Source: UBA2336 sp964404445
Lineage (GTDB): Bacteria; Bacteroidota; Bacteroidia; Cytophagales; Cyclobacteriaceae
Direction of reading: 5' to 3'
Assembly (NCBI GenBank): GCA_964404445.1
Contig: CAYOJW010000009.1
Span: 1-64,000, forward strand
DNA: 64,000 bases
In this document: positions 26,376 through 34,430 of the stretch, piece after piece
Position numbering within the stretch: the first letter of the stretch is position 1
How the letters are laid out: each line of letters begins with the position of its first letter
Position numbers and translations under genes: made by a program
Notes under the pieces: generated by a model
What the model saw: the letters and a program-made list of their open reading frames with translations, nothing else
What the model was told of the DNA's origin: nothing
Database searches by the model: none

Positions 26376-27545
26376 ATGATCAGGTTATTCGTATTCGGTT
26401 TTGTTTTGTTCGGCCTGGCTACTTGCAAAGCACAGCCCGTACAAGAAAAAAATTCAGCCAAACTACCCGTTACCGGTGCCGACCAGCTTAATGTGTTATT
26501 GCCAGAATTAAAGGGTAAACGAGTTGCCCTTACGGTAAATCACACTTCGCGGGTTGGCAAAACACACCTGGCTGATTCACTCAAAAGCCTGGGAATTAAC
26601 ATCGTAAAAATATTCGGGCCGGAACATGGCTTTCGCGGAAACGCAGCCGATGGCGAACTGGTAAACGATAGTATTGATAGCAAAACCGGCATTCCCCTGA
26701 TTTCCCTTTACGGGAAAAATAAAAAACCAACCGCCAAACAATTAGCCAATGTTGATGTGATGATCTTCGACATCCAGGATGTGGGCACACGTTTCTATAC
26801 CTACATCGGAACCATGCATTACGTGATGGAAGCCTGCGCGGAGTCGAACAAAAAAATGATTATTCTCGATCGCCCCAACCCCAACGATTTTGTAGATGGC
26901 CCCGTAAATGACAAACCGCTAAAATCTTTTGTAGCGATGCATACCATACCCATCGCACATGGTCTAACGGTTGGTGAGCTTGCACAAATGATTAACGGAG
27001 AAGGTTGGCTGCCGAATAAAATAAAATGCGATATTGAAATTATTAAACTCAAAAACTGGAGACATAGCGAGCCATACCAGTTGCCCATTCGCCCCTCCCC
27101 CAACTTACCGAACAATCAGGCTATTCTATTATATCCATCGCTATGTTTGTTTGAAGGAACCAACATTAGCTTAGGACGCGGTACGCCTTATCCGTTTCAG
27201 GTGTTGGGTGCGCCCGAATTGAAAGAACTTTCGTTCACGTTTACACCCGTTACCATTAAAGGCGTAGCCGTTAAACCTCCGCACGAAAACAAATTATGTT
27301 ATGGCATTGATTTGCGTAACGATGTACCCGCCCGTAAAATCGATTTGTCATACCTATTGAAGATGTATTCGCTTTATCCCGATAAGGAAAAGTTTTTTAC
27401 ATCGTACTTCGATTTACTGGCCGGAACACCCAAACTCAAACAACAGGTTAAAGACGGGCTTACCGAAGAACAGATACGGGCAAGTTGGAAGTCTGATTTA
27501 GATGCTTATAAAATTATACGAGCTAAATATTTATTGTATCCTTAA
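26376..27545 (+). CDS. DUF1343/NamZ-type exo-muramidase
   Basis: A 389-residue secreted protein of the DUF1343 family, whose characterised member NamZ removes N-acetylmuramic acid from the non-reducing end of peptidoglycan chains (GH171). Conserved blocks are seen in order: GPEHGFRG, FDIQDVGTRFYTYI, ILDRPNPN, IPIAHGLTVGELA, RPSPNLPN and LFEGTNISLGRGT. The N-terminus has a signal with a cysteine (FGLATCKAQP) and may be lipidated. It probably acts in cell-wall recycling in the periplasm. No other recycling genes are adjacent. Confidence 0.92.
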   Translation: MIRLFVFGFVLFGLATCKAQPVQEKNSAKLPVTGADQLNVLLPELKGKRVALTVNHTSRVGKTHLADSLKSLGINIVKIFGPEHGFRGNAADGELVNDSIDSKTGIPLISLYGKNKKPTAKQLANVDVMIFDIQDVGTRFYTYIGTMHYVMEACAESNKKMIILDRPNPNDFVDGPVNDKPLKSFVAMHTIPIAHGLTVGELAQMINGEGWLPNKIKCDIEIIKLKNWRHSEPYQLPIRPSPNLPNNQAILLYPSLCLFEGTNISLGRGTPYPFQVLGAPELKELSFTFTPVTIKGVAVKPPHENKLCYGIDLRNDVPARKIDLSYLLKMYSLYPDKEKFFTSYFDLLAGTPKLKQQVKDGLTEEQIRASWKSDLDAYKIIRAKYLLYP

Positions 27546-27571
27546 AATAAAGTTCGCAGTAGGCAAGTTGC

Positions 27572-27614
27572 AGTAGGCAACAGCCTCCAACCTACTTACT
27601 GCCTGTTGCCTACT
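27572..27614 (+). terminator. Hairpin with T tail after NamZ gene
   Basis: AGTAGGCAACAG (27572-27583) is perfectly complementary to CTGTTGCCTACT (27603-27614), which is followed by TTTTT. Just upstream GCAGTAGGCAAG repeats the arm. The sequence resembles the GGCAGTT repeat at 43196-43265, so it may be an interspersed repeat used as a terminator. Confidence 0.6.
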
Positions 27615-27622
27615 TTTTAACC

Positions 27623-28258
27623 ATGACTAAATCCGAAAAAGTTACTGACATTTTAAAAACACTGGATAAGCTCTATCCGAATCCCCCCGTTCCATTAGAT
27701 CATAAAGATGCCTACACATTACTGATTGCCGTATTACTTTCGGCACAATGTACCGATGTGCGTGTAAATAAAACCACACCTTCACTTTTTAAGTTAGCCG
27801 ATAATCCATTTGATATGGTTAAACTTTCGGTGGAAGAAATCCGCGAGATCATTAAGCCCTGCGGATTATCGCCTATGAAATCGAAAGGTATTTATGGTTT
27901 ATCAAAAATATTGGTAGAGAAATACAGCGGTGAAGTGCCTAATACTTTTGAGGCATTGGAAGAGCTTCCGGCTGTGGGGCACAAAACCGCATCGGTGGTG
28001 ATGACACAGTGGTTTGGCATTCCGGCCTTTCCTGTGGATACACACATTCATCGTTTAGCTTACCGTTGGGGATTGAGCTCCGGAAAAAATGTAGAACAAA
28101 CTGAACGCGATTTAAAAAGATTGATCCCCGAGAAAAAATGGAATAAGGCACATCTTCAGATTATTTACTTCGGAAGGGAATATTGCACTGCCCGTGGCCA
28201 CGACTGGAAAACATGCCCGATCTGTAAGAAGTATATGCGAAGAGAGCTACGCAATTAG
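27623..28258 (+). CDS. nth: Endonuclease III
   Basis: A 211-residue DNA glycosylase/AP lyase that removes oxidised pyrimidines. The helix-hairpin-helix is LEELPAVGHKTASVVM with the catalytic Lys in GHKTA, and the catalytic Asp is in PVDTHIHR. In the C-terminal iron-sulfur loop E. coli has C-x6-C-x2-C-x5-C; here I see C-x9-C-x2-C (REYCTARGHDWKTCPIC) and no fourth Cys, so the 4Fe-4S cluster is altered or lost. Length and all other motifs are normal. Confidence 0.95.
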   Translation: MTKSEKVTDILKTLDKLYPNPPVPLDHKDAYTLLIAVLLSAQCTDVRVNKTTPSLFKLADNPFDMVKLSVEEIREIIKPCGLSPMKSKGIYGLSKILVEKYSGEVPNTFEALEELPAVGHKTASVVMTQWFGIPAFPVDTHIHRLAYRWGLSSGKNVEQTERDLKRLIPEKKWNKAHLQIIYFGREYCTARGHDWKTCPICKKYMRRELRN

Positions 28259-28282
28259 CCCCCAATCCTGAAAATATCTTGA

Positions 28283-28337
28283 AAAACGAACCCCGCAAAT
28301 TGAAAGTCAGACTTTCAATTTGCGGGGTTCATATTTT
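28283..28337. repeat. 55-bp palindromic repeat, copy 1
   Basis: Contains a perfect 43-bp palindrome (28288-28330): 21-bp arms starting GAACCCCGCAAATTGAAAGT, around a single A. An identical 55-bp copy occurs at 29503-29557. The two bracket the DUF4143 ATPase gene. Confidence 0.97.
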
Positions 28338-28340
28338 TCG

Positions 28341-28348
28341 TATTTTTG
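28341..28348 (+). promoter_or_regulatory. -7 element of the ATPase gene
   Basis: TATTTTTG is a perfect TAnnTTTG match, ending only 4 nt before the ATG at 28353. The message would be nearly leaderless. The -33 position falls within the palindrome, so the repeat may supply part of the promoter. Confidence 0.45.
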
Positions 28349-28352
28349 CGCT

Positions 28353-29504
28353 ATGCTGCCGCGATACAAAGAAAAAGAAATACGAAAATACCTGCGCAAT
28401 TTTCCTGCGGTGGCCATCACCGGGGCACGTCAATGCGGCAAATCCACATTAGCCAAAACTATCATAGGCAGTGTAAAGGGTTCGGTTTATATTGATCTGG
28501 AAGATCCGGAAGACCGCGCTAAGGTAAATGACCTGCCGTTGTTTCTTTCGCACTATGCCGGTAAGTTAGTTTGCTTTGATGAAGTACAGTTTATGCCCGA
28601 GTTGTTTCGCGTACTCAGGAGCGCCATTGACAAAGTGAAAAAAAACGGACAGTTTTTACTGCTTGGTTCGGCTTCGCCCGAGTTGCTCAGGCAATCATCT
28701 GAAACGCTGGCGGGGCGCATTGTCTATACCGAGCTTGCACCCTTCTCATTGCCCGAAATTGATGATGACGCCAAAGGCGGGATAAAACGCTTGTGGTTGC
28801 GAGGCGGGTTTCCGGGTAGCTACTTAGCCAAACAAGAAACCTTGAGCATGGTGTGGCGTAAAAACTTTGTGCGCACATTTCTGGAAAGAGATTTGTCGGC
28901 TTTCGGGTTGGGCGTATCGCCCGATACCATGCGCAGGTTTTGGATGATGTGCGCTCATCTGCACGGGCAATCTTTAAATATGTCGGGGCTGGGCAGCTCA
29001 CTTGGCGTTACGCATTCTACTGTAAAAACATACGTGGAGATTATGAACAACACGTATATGATACGCAAGCTGGAGCCATATTTTGCCAACATAGATAAGC
29101 GGCTGAAACGAAGTCCGAAAATTTATCTTTCAGACAGCGGACTACTCCATGCTCTGCTAAATATTTCTTCGATGAACGAACTGCTATCGCACCCGGTAGC
29201 CGGGTTTTCGTGGGAAGGGTTTGTATTGAGTCAACTCACCACCGCATTGGCAGGCTGTGAATTTTTCTATGCCTCTACTGCCGACCAAGCCGAGATAGAT
29301 TTTATAATCCGCAAAGGCAGGAAAGTTATCGCCATCGAATGCAAGCTTTCTAAAGCTCCGGTAGTGGCGCGTGGGTTTTATTATCTGCTAAACGACCTGA
29401 AGATAAAAGAAGCCTATGTAGTATGCCCGATAGAAAAATCGTTTGCACTAAGTAAAGGCGTACTGGCCATCGGGATTGCCGAACTGGTAGAAAAACTACA
29501 ATAA
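28353..29504 (+). CDS. DUF4143-type AAA ATPase
   Basis: A 383-residue ATPase of the AAA_14/DUF4143 family. It has Walker A GARQCGKST (24-32), Walker B KLVCFDEVQ (Asp76-Glu77), a middle winged-helix-like region (LGVTHSTVKTYVEIM), and a C-terminal DUF4143 part with WEGFVLSQL and a PD-(D/E)XK-like core, AEIDFII then IAIECKLS. The family is widespread and often multi-copy; its role is not settled. The ATG at 28353 avoids reading into the palindrome. The stop codon TAA overlaps the first bases of the second repeat, so gene and repeats form one compact unit. Confidence 0.92.
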   Translation: MLPRYKEKEIRKYLRNFPAVAITGARQCGKSTLAKTIIGSVKGSVYIDLEDPEDRAKVNDLPLFLSHYAGKLVCFDEVQFMPELFRVLRSAIDKVKKNGQFLLLGSASPELLRQSSETLAGRIVYTELAPFSLPEIDDDAKGGIKRLWLRGGFPGSYLAKQETLSMVWRKNFVRTFLERDLSAFGLGVSPDTMRRFWMMCAHLHGQSLNMSGLGSSLGVTHSTVKTYVEIMNNTYMIRKLEPYFANIDKRLKRSPKIYLSDSGLLHALLNISSMNELLSHPVAGFSWEGFVLSQLTTALAGCEFFYASTADQAEIDFIIRKGRKVIAIECKLSKAPVVARGFYYLLNDLKIKEAYVVCPIEKSFALSKGVLAIGIAELVEKLQ

Positions 29505-29557
29505 AACGAACCCCGCAAATTGAAAGTCAGACTTTCAATTTGCGGGGTTCATATTTT
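29503..29557. repeat. 55-bp palindromic repeat, copy 2
   Basis: Identical over 55 bp to the copy at 28283-28337, including the perfect 43-bp palindrome (29508-29550). It overlaps the ATPase stop codon and lies about 60 nt before fmt. It would also work as a rho-independent-like hairpin with ATATTTT after it. Confidence 0.97.
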
Positions 29558-29615
29558 GAACAAAAAGAGTGAAAACAAGGGTTTATCACACATCATCAGG
29601 ATATAAAAAATATTC

Positions 29616-30533
29616 ATGAACAACCTTCGCATCATATTCATGGGCACACCTGAGTTTGCCGTACCCAGCCTGGAAATATTAGTTGAAAACAAATTCAATG
29701 TGGTGGCGGTAATCACAGCACCCGATAAACCGCAGGGTCGTGGTCAAAAGCTTACGGCATCGCCTGTAAAAGAGTGTGCATTAAAACATAACATTCCGGT
29801 TCTGCAACCAGCAAATCTTAAAGCACCTGAGTTTGTTGAAAAATTAAAAAGCTATCAGGCCAATTTACAAGTAGTTGTAGCCTTTCGCATGTTGCCCGAA
29901 GTTGTTTGGGCAATGCCTGAATACGGTACGTTTAATTTACATGCCTCGCTCCTTCCACAATACCGTGGAGCAGCGCCTATTAACTGGGCGATTATTAATG
30001 GCGAAAAAGAAACAGGCGCTACGACATTCTTCCTCAAACACGAGATTGACACAGGCAGTATAATCTTTCAGGAGAAAGAACCGATCCACGAAAGTGATGA
30101 TGTGGGTACTTTGTACGAACGATTGATGACAAAGGGCGCAACATTGGTTTTAAAAACCGTTAAGGCCATTGAAACCGGAAATTATCCTTCTGTTGCGCAA
30201 GATATGCGTGTGGAAATAAAACATGCACCCAAAATTTTTAAAGAAACGTGCGAGATAAACTGGAACCAACCTTCAAAACAAGTAGTAGATTTCGTTCGTG
30301 GGTTAAGTCCGTATCCGGGAGCGTGGACGGTGTTGAATGGGAAACCGTATAAGATATTTAAGTGTGAAGAGTCCACAGTCGATAGTCCACAGTCCACAGC
30401 AACCGGGCAATGGACTATCGACCATGGACTGAAAATCAAAACAGCCGATAGTTGGGTAAACATTTTAGAGTTTCAGCCGGAAGGAAAAAAACGGATGGCC
30501 GTAGAGGAATTTTTACGTGGCAACAAAATCTGA
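29616..30533 (+). CDS. fmt: Methionyl-tRNA formyltransferase
   Basis: Formylates Met-tRNA for initiation using 10-formyltetrahydrofolate. The N-terminal domain starts LRIIFMGTPEFAVPSLEIL and contains the folate-binding SLLPQYRGAAPINWAI and catalytic Asp in KHEIDTGSII. In the C-terminal domain an in-frame stretch (about residues 252-272, ESTVDSPQSTATGQWTIDHG) is encoded by a 61-bp palindromic element and looks like inserted repeat DNA; the reading frame is kept. The gene probably still works, as the insertion lies in the tRNA-binding domain away from the active site. Confidence 0.95.
   Translation: MNNLRIIFMGTPEFAVPSLEILVENKFNVVAVITAPDKPQGRGQKLTASPVKECALKHNIPVLQPANLKAPEFVEKLKSYQANLQVVVAFRMLPEVVWAMPEYGTFNLHASLLPQYRGAAPINWAIINGEKETGATTFFLKHEIDTGSIIFQEKEPIHESDDVGTLYERLMTKGATLVLKTVKAIETGNYPSVAQDMRVEIKHAPKIFKETCEINWNQPSKQVVDFVRGLSPYPGAWTVLNGKPYKIFKCEESTVDSPQSTATGQWTIDHGLKIKTADSWVNILEFQPEGKKRMAVEEFLRGNKI
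30370..30430. repeat. Palindromic element inside fmt
   Basis: AGTCCACAGTCGATAGTCCA (30370-30389) pairs with 30411-30430 with 2 mismatches in 20, around a 21-nt loop. It is translated as part of Fmt. It resembles repeated palindromic elements known to sit inside protein genes of other bacteria. Confidence 0.85.
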
Positions 30534-30606
30534 TTTGATGATTTGAAAATTCGTTACTTTGAAAATGAATTTATTATTAGCTATCTCTTAAGCGCTCATA
30601 AAGAAA

Positions 30607-31107
30607 ATGATTATATCGCTCATAGCCGCCCTTACCGAAAACCGTGTGATTGGTAAAGACAACGACCTGCCGTGGCACCTGCCCGATGACATGAAGTATT
30701 TCATGCAAACTACCTCGGGCCATCACGTGATTATGGGGCGGAAAAATTATGAGTCGATCCCGAAAAAATTCAGGCCGCTGCCAAACCGTACCAACATTGT
30801 GGTAACACGCCAAAAAGACTATGCTGCACCGGGATGTATCGTGGTCAACTCCATTGCGCAGGGCATTGACATCGCCATCGAAAATCATGAAAGCGAAGTT
30901 TTTATCATTGGCGGAGCGGAAATCTACACACAAAGCCTTACCATGGCCAACCGGCTGTACCTGACCGAAATTAAAACATCGTTAGAAGGCCACGCCTTTT
31001 TTCCCGCATTCGATAAGCATGCGTGGCAAGAGGTCTCGCGCAAGCATCACCCCACAGACGATAAGCACCTTTATGCATTTGATTTTGTGATATATGATAA
31101 GAAGTAA
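30607..31107 (+). CDS. folA: Dihydrofolate reductase
   Basis: A 166-residue enzyme that reduces dihydrofolate with NADPH. Typical motifs: ISLIAALTENRVIGKDNDLPWHLPDD with the active-site Asp, VIMGRKNYESIP for NADPH binding, PNRTNIVVTRQ, and FIIGGAEIYTQSL. Its position just after fmt joins two folate-linked genes. The gap of about 75 nt contains a GATTTGATGATTTGAAAAT repeat. Confidence 0.96.
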   Translation: MIISLIAALTENRVIGKDNDLPWHLPDDMKYFMQTTSGHHVIMGRKNYESIPKKFRPLPNRTNIVVTRQKDYAAPGCIVVNSIAQGIDIAIENHESEVFIIGGAEIYTQSLTMANRLYLTEIKTSLEGHAFFPAFDKHAWQEVSRKHHPTDDKHLYAFDFVIYDKK

Positions 31108-31130
31108 TCCAAATTCGTAACTTTCAGGCT

Positions 31131-31508
31131 ATGGAAACTCACAAACGTATTCTCGGTATAATTTTCATCATTTGGGGCGTACTCCGAATTTTCGGGATGA
31201 TTTTTTTAATCAGTTTTTTCTCGCTGCTGATGCCTTTTATTATGGAAGAAGTACCGGCAAACGATCAATGGGCTATTGCATGGTTAGAGCCTTTCTTTCA
31301 AACCCTTGGCCTTGGCATTATTTTTCTTTTTGCCATTCCGTCCATCATAGCCGGCATTGGATTACTTACTAAAAAATCGTGGGCACCTACCATGGCACTT
31401 ATTTTCGGGTGCCTCGGTGTGTTCAATTTCCCGGTAGGCACGGCCATTGGTGGTTACGCAGTTTGGGTTTACATCGAACACAATAAAGAAAAACGCGCAG
31501 CAGCATAA
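31131..31508 (+). CDS. Small membrane protein, unknown
   Basis: A 125-residue protein with three to four hydrophobic segments (about 8-38, 55-78, 85-115) and a short basic C-terminus (HNKEKRAAA). No known domain recognised. It lies 23 nt after folA and 9 nt before the SDR gene, so the three are probably co-transcribed. Confidence 0.75.
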   Translation: METHKRILGIIFIIWGVLRIFGMIFLISFFSLLMPFIMEEVPANDQWAIAWLEPFFQTLGLGIIFLFAIPSIIAGIGLLTKKSWAPTMALIFGCLGVFNFPVGTAIGGYAVWVYIEHNKEKRAAA

Positions 31509-31517
31509 TTTTACAGC

Positions 31518-32327
31518 ATGGCAAAACTTACCAACAAAGTTATTTGGGTTACCGGAGCATCGTCAGGCATTGGCGAAGCATTAGTGTTAGAACTCGCGAA
31601 GAAAAACGTTAAACTGATTATCTCTTCACGCAGAAAAGAAGAACTCGAACGTGTAAAAGGAAATTGCATCGCTTCGGCTCAAGCTAACATTCGGGTATTA
31701 CCGCTTGACTTATCGGAAGCTTCTACGCTTCAATTAAGTACCGAAGCTGCCATTCAATTGTTCGGCCATGTTGATATTCTGATTAACAACGGAGGCATTA
31801 GCCAGCGTAGTTTGGCGAAAGACACTACGCTGGATGTTGATCGGAAAATTATGGAGATTGATTATTTCGGTTCGATTGCGTTAACAAAATATTTGTTGCC
31901 GCATTTCATCAAACGTAAATCGGGGCATTTCGTAACCATTACCAGCGTGATGGGGAAAATTGGAACACCATATCGTACCGGATATGCCGCTGCCAAGCAT
32001 GCGTTGCACGGTTTTTTTGATTCGTTGCGTGCAGAAGTATGGCACGAAAGCAAAAACATTTATGTAACGCTGGTAACCCCGGGCTGGATCCATACCAATA
32101 TTTCGGTAAACGCTTTAGTGGGCGATGGCTCACAAAACAAATCGATGGATAAAACCACCGGAGGTGGAATGGATCGGTTTGTATTTGCCCGTAAGATGAT
32201 CAGCGCGGTGGAAGCACGTAAACAAGAAGTTTATATTGGCGGATTTAAAGAAGGCATGGCTATTAGACTGAAACGATTTGTACCGCGCATTTTCTCAAGA
32301 ATTGTACGCAACGCAACCGTGCGGTAA
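31518..32327 (+). CDS. Short-chain dehydrogenase/reductase
   Basis: A 269-residue classical SDR that uses NAD(P)H. It has the cofactor motif TGASSGIG (14-21), the NNGGIS motif, the catalytic Ser in VTITSVMG and the YxxxK pair in YRTGYAAAKHALHG. Arg residues right after the first strand (SSRRKEEL) suggest a preference for NADPH. The DHRS7B-like pattern is common in this phylum. The substrate is unknown. The stop abuts the stop of the next, convergent gene. Confidence 0.92.
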   Translation: MAKLTNKVIWVTGASSGIGEALVLELAKKNVKLIISSRRKEELERVKGNCIASAQANIRVLPLDLSEASTLQLSTEAAIQLFGHVDILINNGGISQRSLAKDTTLDVDRKIMEIDYFGSIALTKYLLPHFIKRKSGHFVTITSVMGKIGTPYRTGYAAAKHALHGFFDSLRAEVWHESKNIYVTLVTPGWIHTNISVNALVGDGSQNKSMDKTTGGGMDRFVFARKMISAVEARKQEVYIGGFKEGMAIRLKRFVPRIFSRIVRNATVR

Positions 32328-33692
32328 TTATCCGTGAATGTGAATGCCGAAGGATAAACCCGGCCACATTTCCAGTAACGTATCGTTCAGTTTTGTATGT
32401 GCTTCTAAAAAAGACGGGCTAATTCCATCATCAGATTTGGTCCAATAAAAATTATACGTCAACGCTGCAAATAAATAAATGTTTTGCAACTTCGGACTCA
32501 GTCGTGAGCCAAACGAAACTTTAGGGCGCATTAATAAACTCAAATCGCGGGTAATTGATTTTGCCTCGTGGTTAATGTGTAATGCCTCCAAGCCATACGA
32601 TACAAATCGAAACTCGCCCATGCCCGGTGTTACCGATCGATTGTACACATAGCGCTTTATGCCATAACCCAGCGCCCAGCTTTTTTGTGTAGGGTTAAAT
32701 CCGTTAGATGAGTTTGAGAAAATAAGTGAGTTTAAAATATACCGGTTTGATGATGCGTTTTGAATCCTCCGATTCTTCATGTTTCCCGTAGCGATTTCAT
32801 AGTTAGTGTAAAATAATTCATCAGCATAAACTGCTATATGCCCTACATCGCCCGCGTTAATTAAACCAATGGCCGTACCATCTTTTGTACCTACATCCTT
32901 CCCTCCCCTGTAAATATTGATCAGCCCGATTTGTGTACCCTGCGATCGTTTAGCATAATTAATTAAACCAACCTGAAAACCATTCATCCGTTTAGCGAAA
33001 TTGAACAATCCGAGTTGTAGTGCTGTCGATTTCAACTCACCTGTAGAATTTTTTCCTTCGATGTACCCGGCTTTGTTAATCATGCTGATTTGTACCCCAT
33101 GCAATTCGCCCGAGGTGTAATTCATTAACCCTGCGATCTGCGTTCCGTCCATCGATTGAACGGAAGAGTTCCACAAACCGGCAAGTTGGAGTCCGAACGA
33201 ATACTTGCGCACCACATTTGAAATACCACTTAATTGAAACCCCATTAAAGCACCTTGTGCCACATTAAAACCTCCGGTAATCTGGCTTCCGAACACATTG
33301 TTAACCACAATATTGGTTAACCCTGAAATCTGCATTCCCGTAAGGTTAGCTTCAAAACCTGTACGGATTTTTTGATCCTTCTCTTTATCAGTCATCGCAA
33401 CAAAAGCGTTTGCTCCGGTAATATTTGCAATACCGGCCAGTTGTAGCGCGCGTGTTTCGTCAGTATTCAAGTTTGAAAACCCCGAAACCTCAAACAACAG
33501 TGTTGCTTTAGAATATCCGGATGTAAGATTGAAAGCAAGAAAGTTCGAATAACTTCCGGGTTGCAGGCCGTTTGTGCCCAGGCCGGGAGCAATTGAAAAT
33601 TGAAATGGTTTGAGATACGATTTCGCGCGTTGTGCTTCTGCAACGAAAGAAATGCACACAGCAAGGCTGAGGCAACAGATTTTGGTGGTCAA
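32328..33692 (-). CDS. Secreted protein with GxQxxGLxN surface repeats
   Basis: A 454-residue exported protein (signal to about residue 20, ending VAEAQ). The central part (about 110-300) is made of degenerate repeats of about 20 residues with the pattern G-x-Q-(I/L)-x-G-(L/I)-x-N, such as GMQISGLTNIV, GFQLSGISNVV, GTQIAGLMNYT and GFQVGLINYAK, resembling the LA_2272 surface-repeat family. The C-terminal 150 residues look like an outer-membrane barrel piece (GYGIKRYVYN, LYLFAALTYNFYW-like strands). Function unknown; a surface location is inference. Confidence 0.75.
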   Translation of the reverse strand: MTTKICCLSLAVCISFVAEAQRAKSYLKPFQFSIAPGLGTNGLQPGSYSNFLAFNLTSGYSKATLLFEVSGFSNLNTDETRALQLAGIANITGANAFVAMTDKEKDQKIRTGFEANLTGMQISGLTNIVVNNVFGSQITGGFNVAQGALMGFQLSGISNVVRKYSFGLQLAGLWNSSVQSMDGTQIAGLMNYTSGELHGVQISMINKAGYIEGKNSTGELKSTALQLGLFNFAKRMNGFQVGLINYAKRSQGTQIGLINIYRGGKDVGTKDGTAIGLINAGDVGHIAVYADELFYTNYEIATGNMKNRRIQNASSNRYILNSLIFSNSSNGFNPTQKSWALGYGIKRYVYNRSVTPGMGEFRFVSYGLEALHINHEAKSITRDLSLLMRPKVSFGSRLSPKLQNIYLFAALTYNFYWTKSDDGISPSFLEAHTKLNDTLLEMWPGLSFGIHIHG

Positions 33693-33827
33693 GATTCAGG
33701 GGTTTAGGTTTGTTTCTTAACGGAAGCCCCCCTTTTTTATTTTATAATAATGCTATTTTTATAGCTGCTGACATAGGGTTGACAAATTCAATGGTTTATT
33801 TGCATCATCACATTAAACCAAACACTT

Positions 33828-34286
33828 ATGCACAAACCTTTAATCATTACCAATATCATCGAAATCAATGCCTCTGCTTTACAAGTTTGGGATGCGCTCG
33901 TTAACCCGGCCAAAACAAAACAGTATATGTTTGGCTGCGAAACCGTAAGCGACTGGAAAAAAGGAAGCCCGTTATTATGGAAGGGTGAAGCAGAAGGAAA
34001 AGAAATTGTGTATGTAAAAGGTGTGATCGTTGATATTCAGCCCGAAAAATTTCTTGCCTACACTACCATCGATCCTCATTCAAACATCGATGATACTGCC
34101 GAAAACTACCTAACGGTAACCTACTCGCTCAAAGAACAAAATGGTATCACAACCTTTACCGTCACCCAAGGCGATTACGCAAAAGTTGCCGAAGGCGACA
34201 GACGGTACAAAGAATCGTACAACAATGGCGAAGGTTGGACCCCGATTTTAATACAAATTAAAAACTTGGTAGAACAATCTGTTTAA
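33828..34286 (+). CDS. SRPBCC/AHSA1-type protein
   Basis: A 152-residue cytoplasmic protein with the START-like fold of the AHSA1 family: an N-terminal strand and helix (ITNIIEINASALQVWDALVNPAKTKQYMF in the usual register), a central WKKGSPLLWKG, and a C-terminal helix (GWTPILIQIKNLV). The family binds hydrophobic ligands or Hsp90-type partners; no specific role can be assigned. A possible promoter lies just upstream (TTGAC near 33779, then TTATTTG near 33797). Confidence 0.85.
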   Translation: MHKPLIITNIIEINASALQVWDALVNPAKTKQYMFGCETVSDWKKGSPLLWKGEAEGKEIVYVKGVIVDIQPEKFLAYTTIDPHSNIDDTAENYLTVTYSLKEQNGITTFTVTQGDYAKVAEGDRRYKESYNNGEGWTPILIQIKNLVEQSV

Positions 34287-34311
34287 CTGATACTACACAG
34301 AATATTGTTTA

Positions 34312-34393
34312 ACCACGGAGTTCACACAGAGTCCTCAGAAAAAAAATACTTCTGTGGACTCTGTGATAGTTGCCACTCTGTGTGCGCTGTGGT
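34312..34393. repeat. CACAGAG-type palindromic repeat
   Basis: An imperfect hairpin. ACCACGGAGTTCACACAGAG on the left pairs with CTCTGTGTGCGCTGTGGT on the right, with an inner pairing around CTTCTGTGGACTCTGTG. It belongs to the same general type as the repeat at 5421-5483. It lies between convergent genes and could terminate transcription. Confidence 0.6.
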
Positions 34394-34430
34394 AAAATTA
34401 TTGTTTGTGTAAACTCCGTAACTCCGTTAT

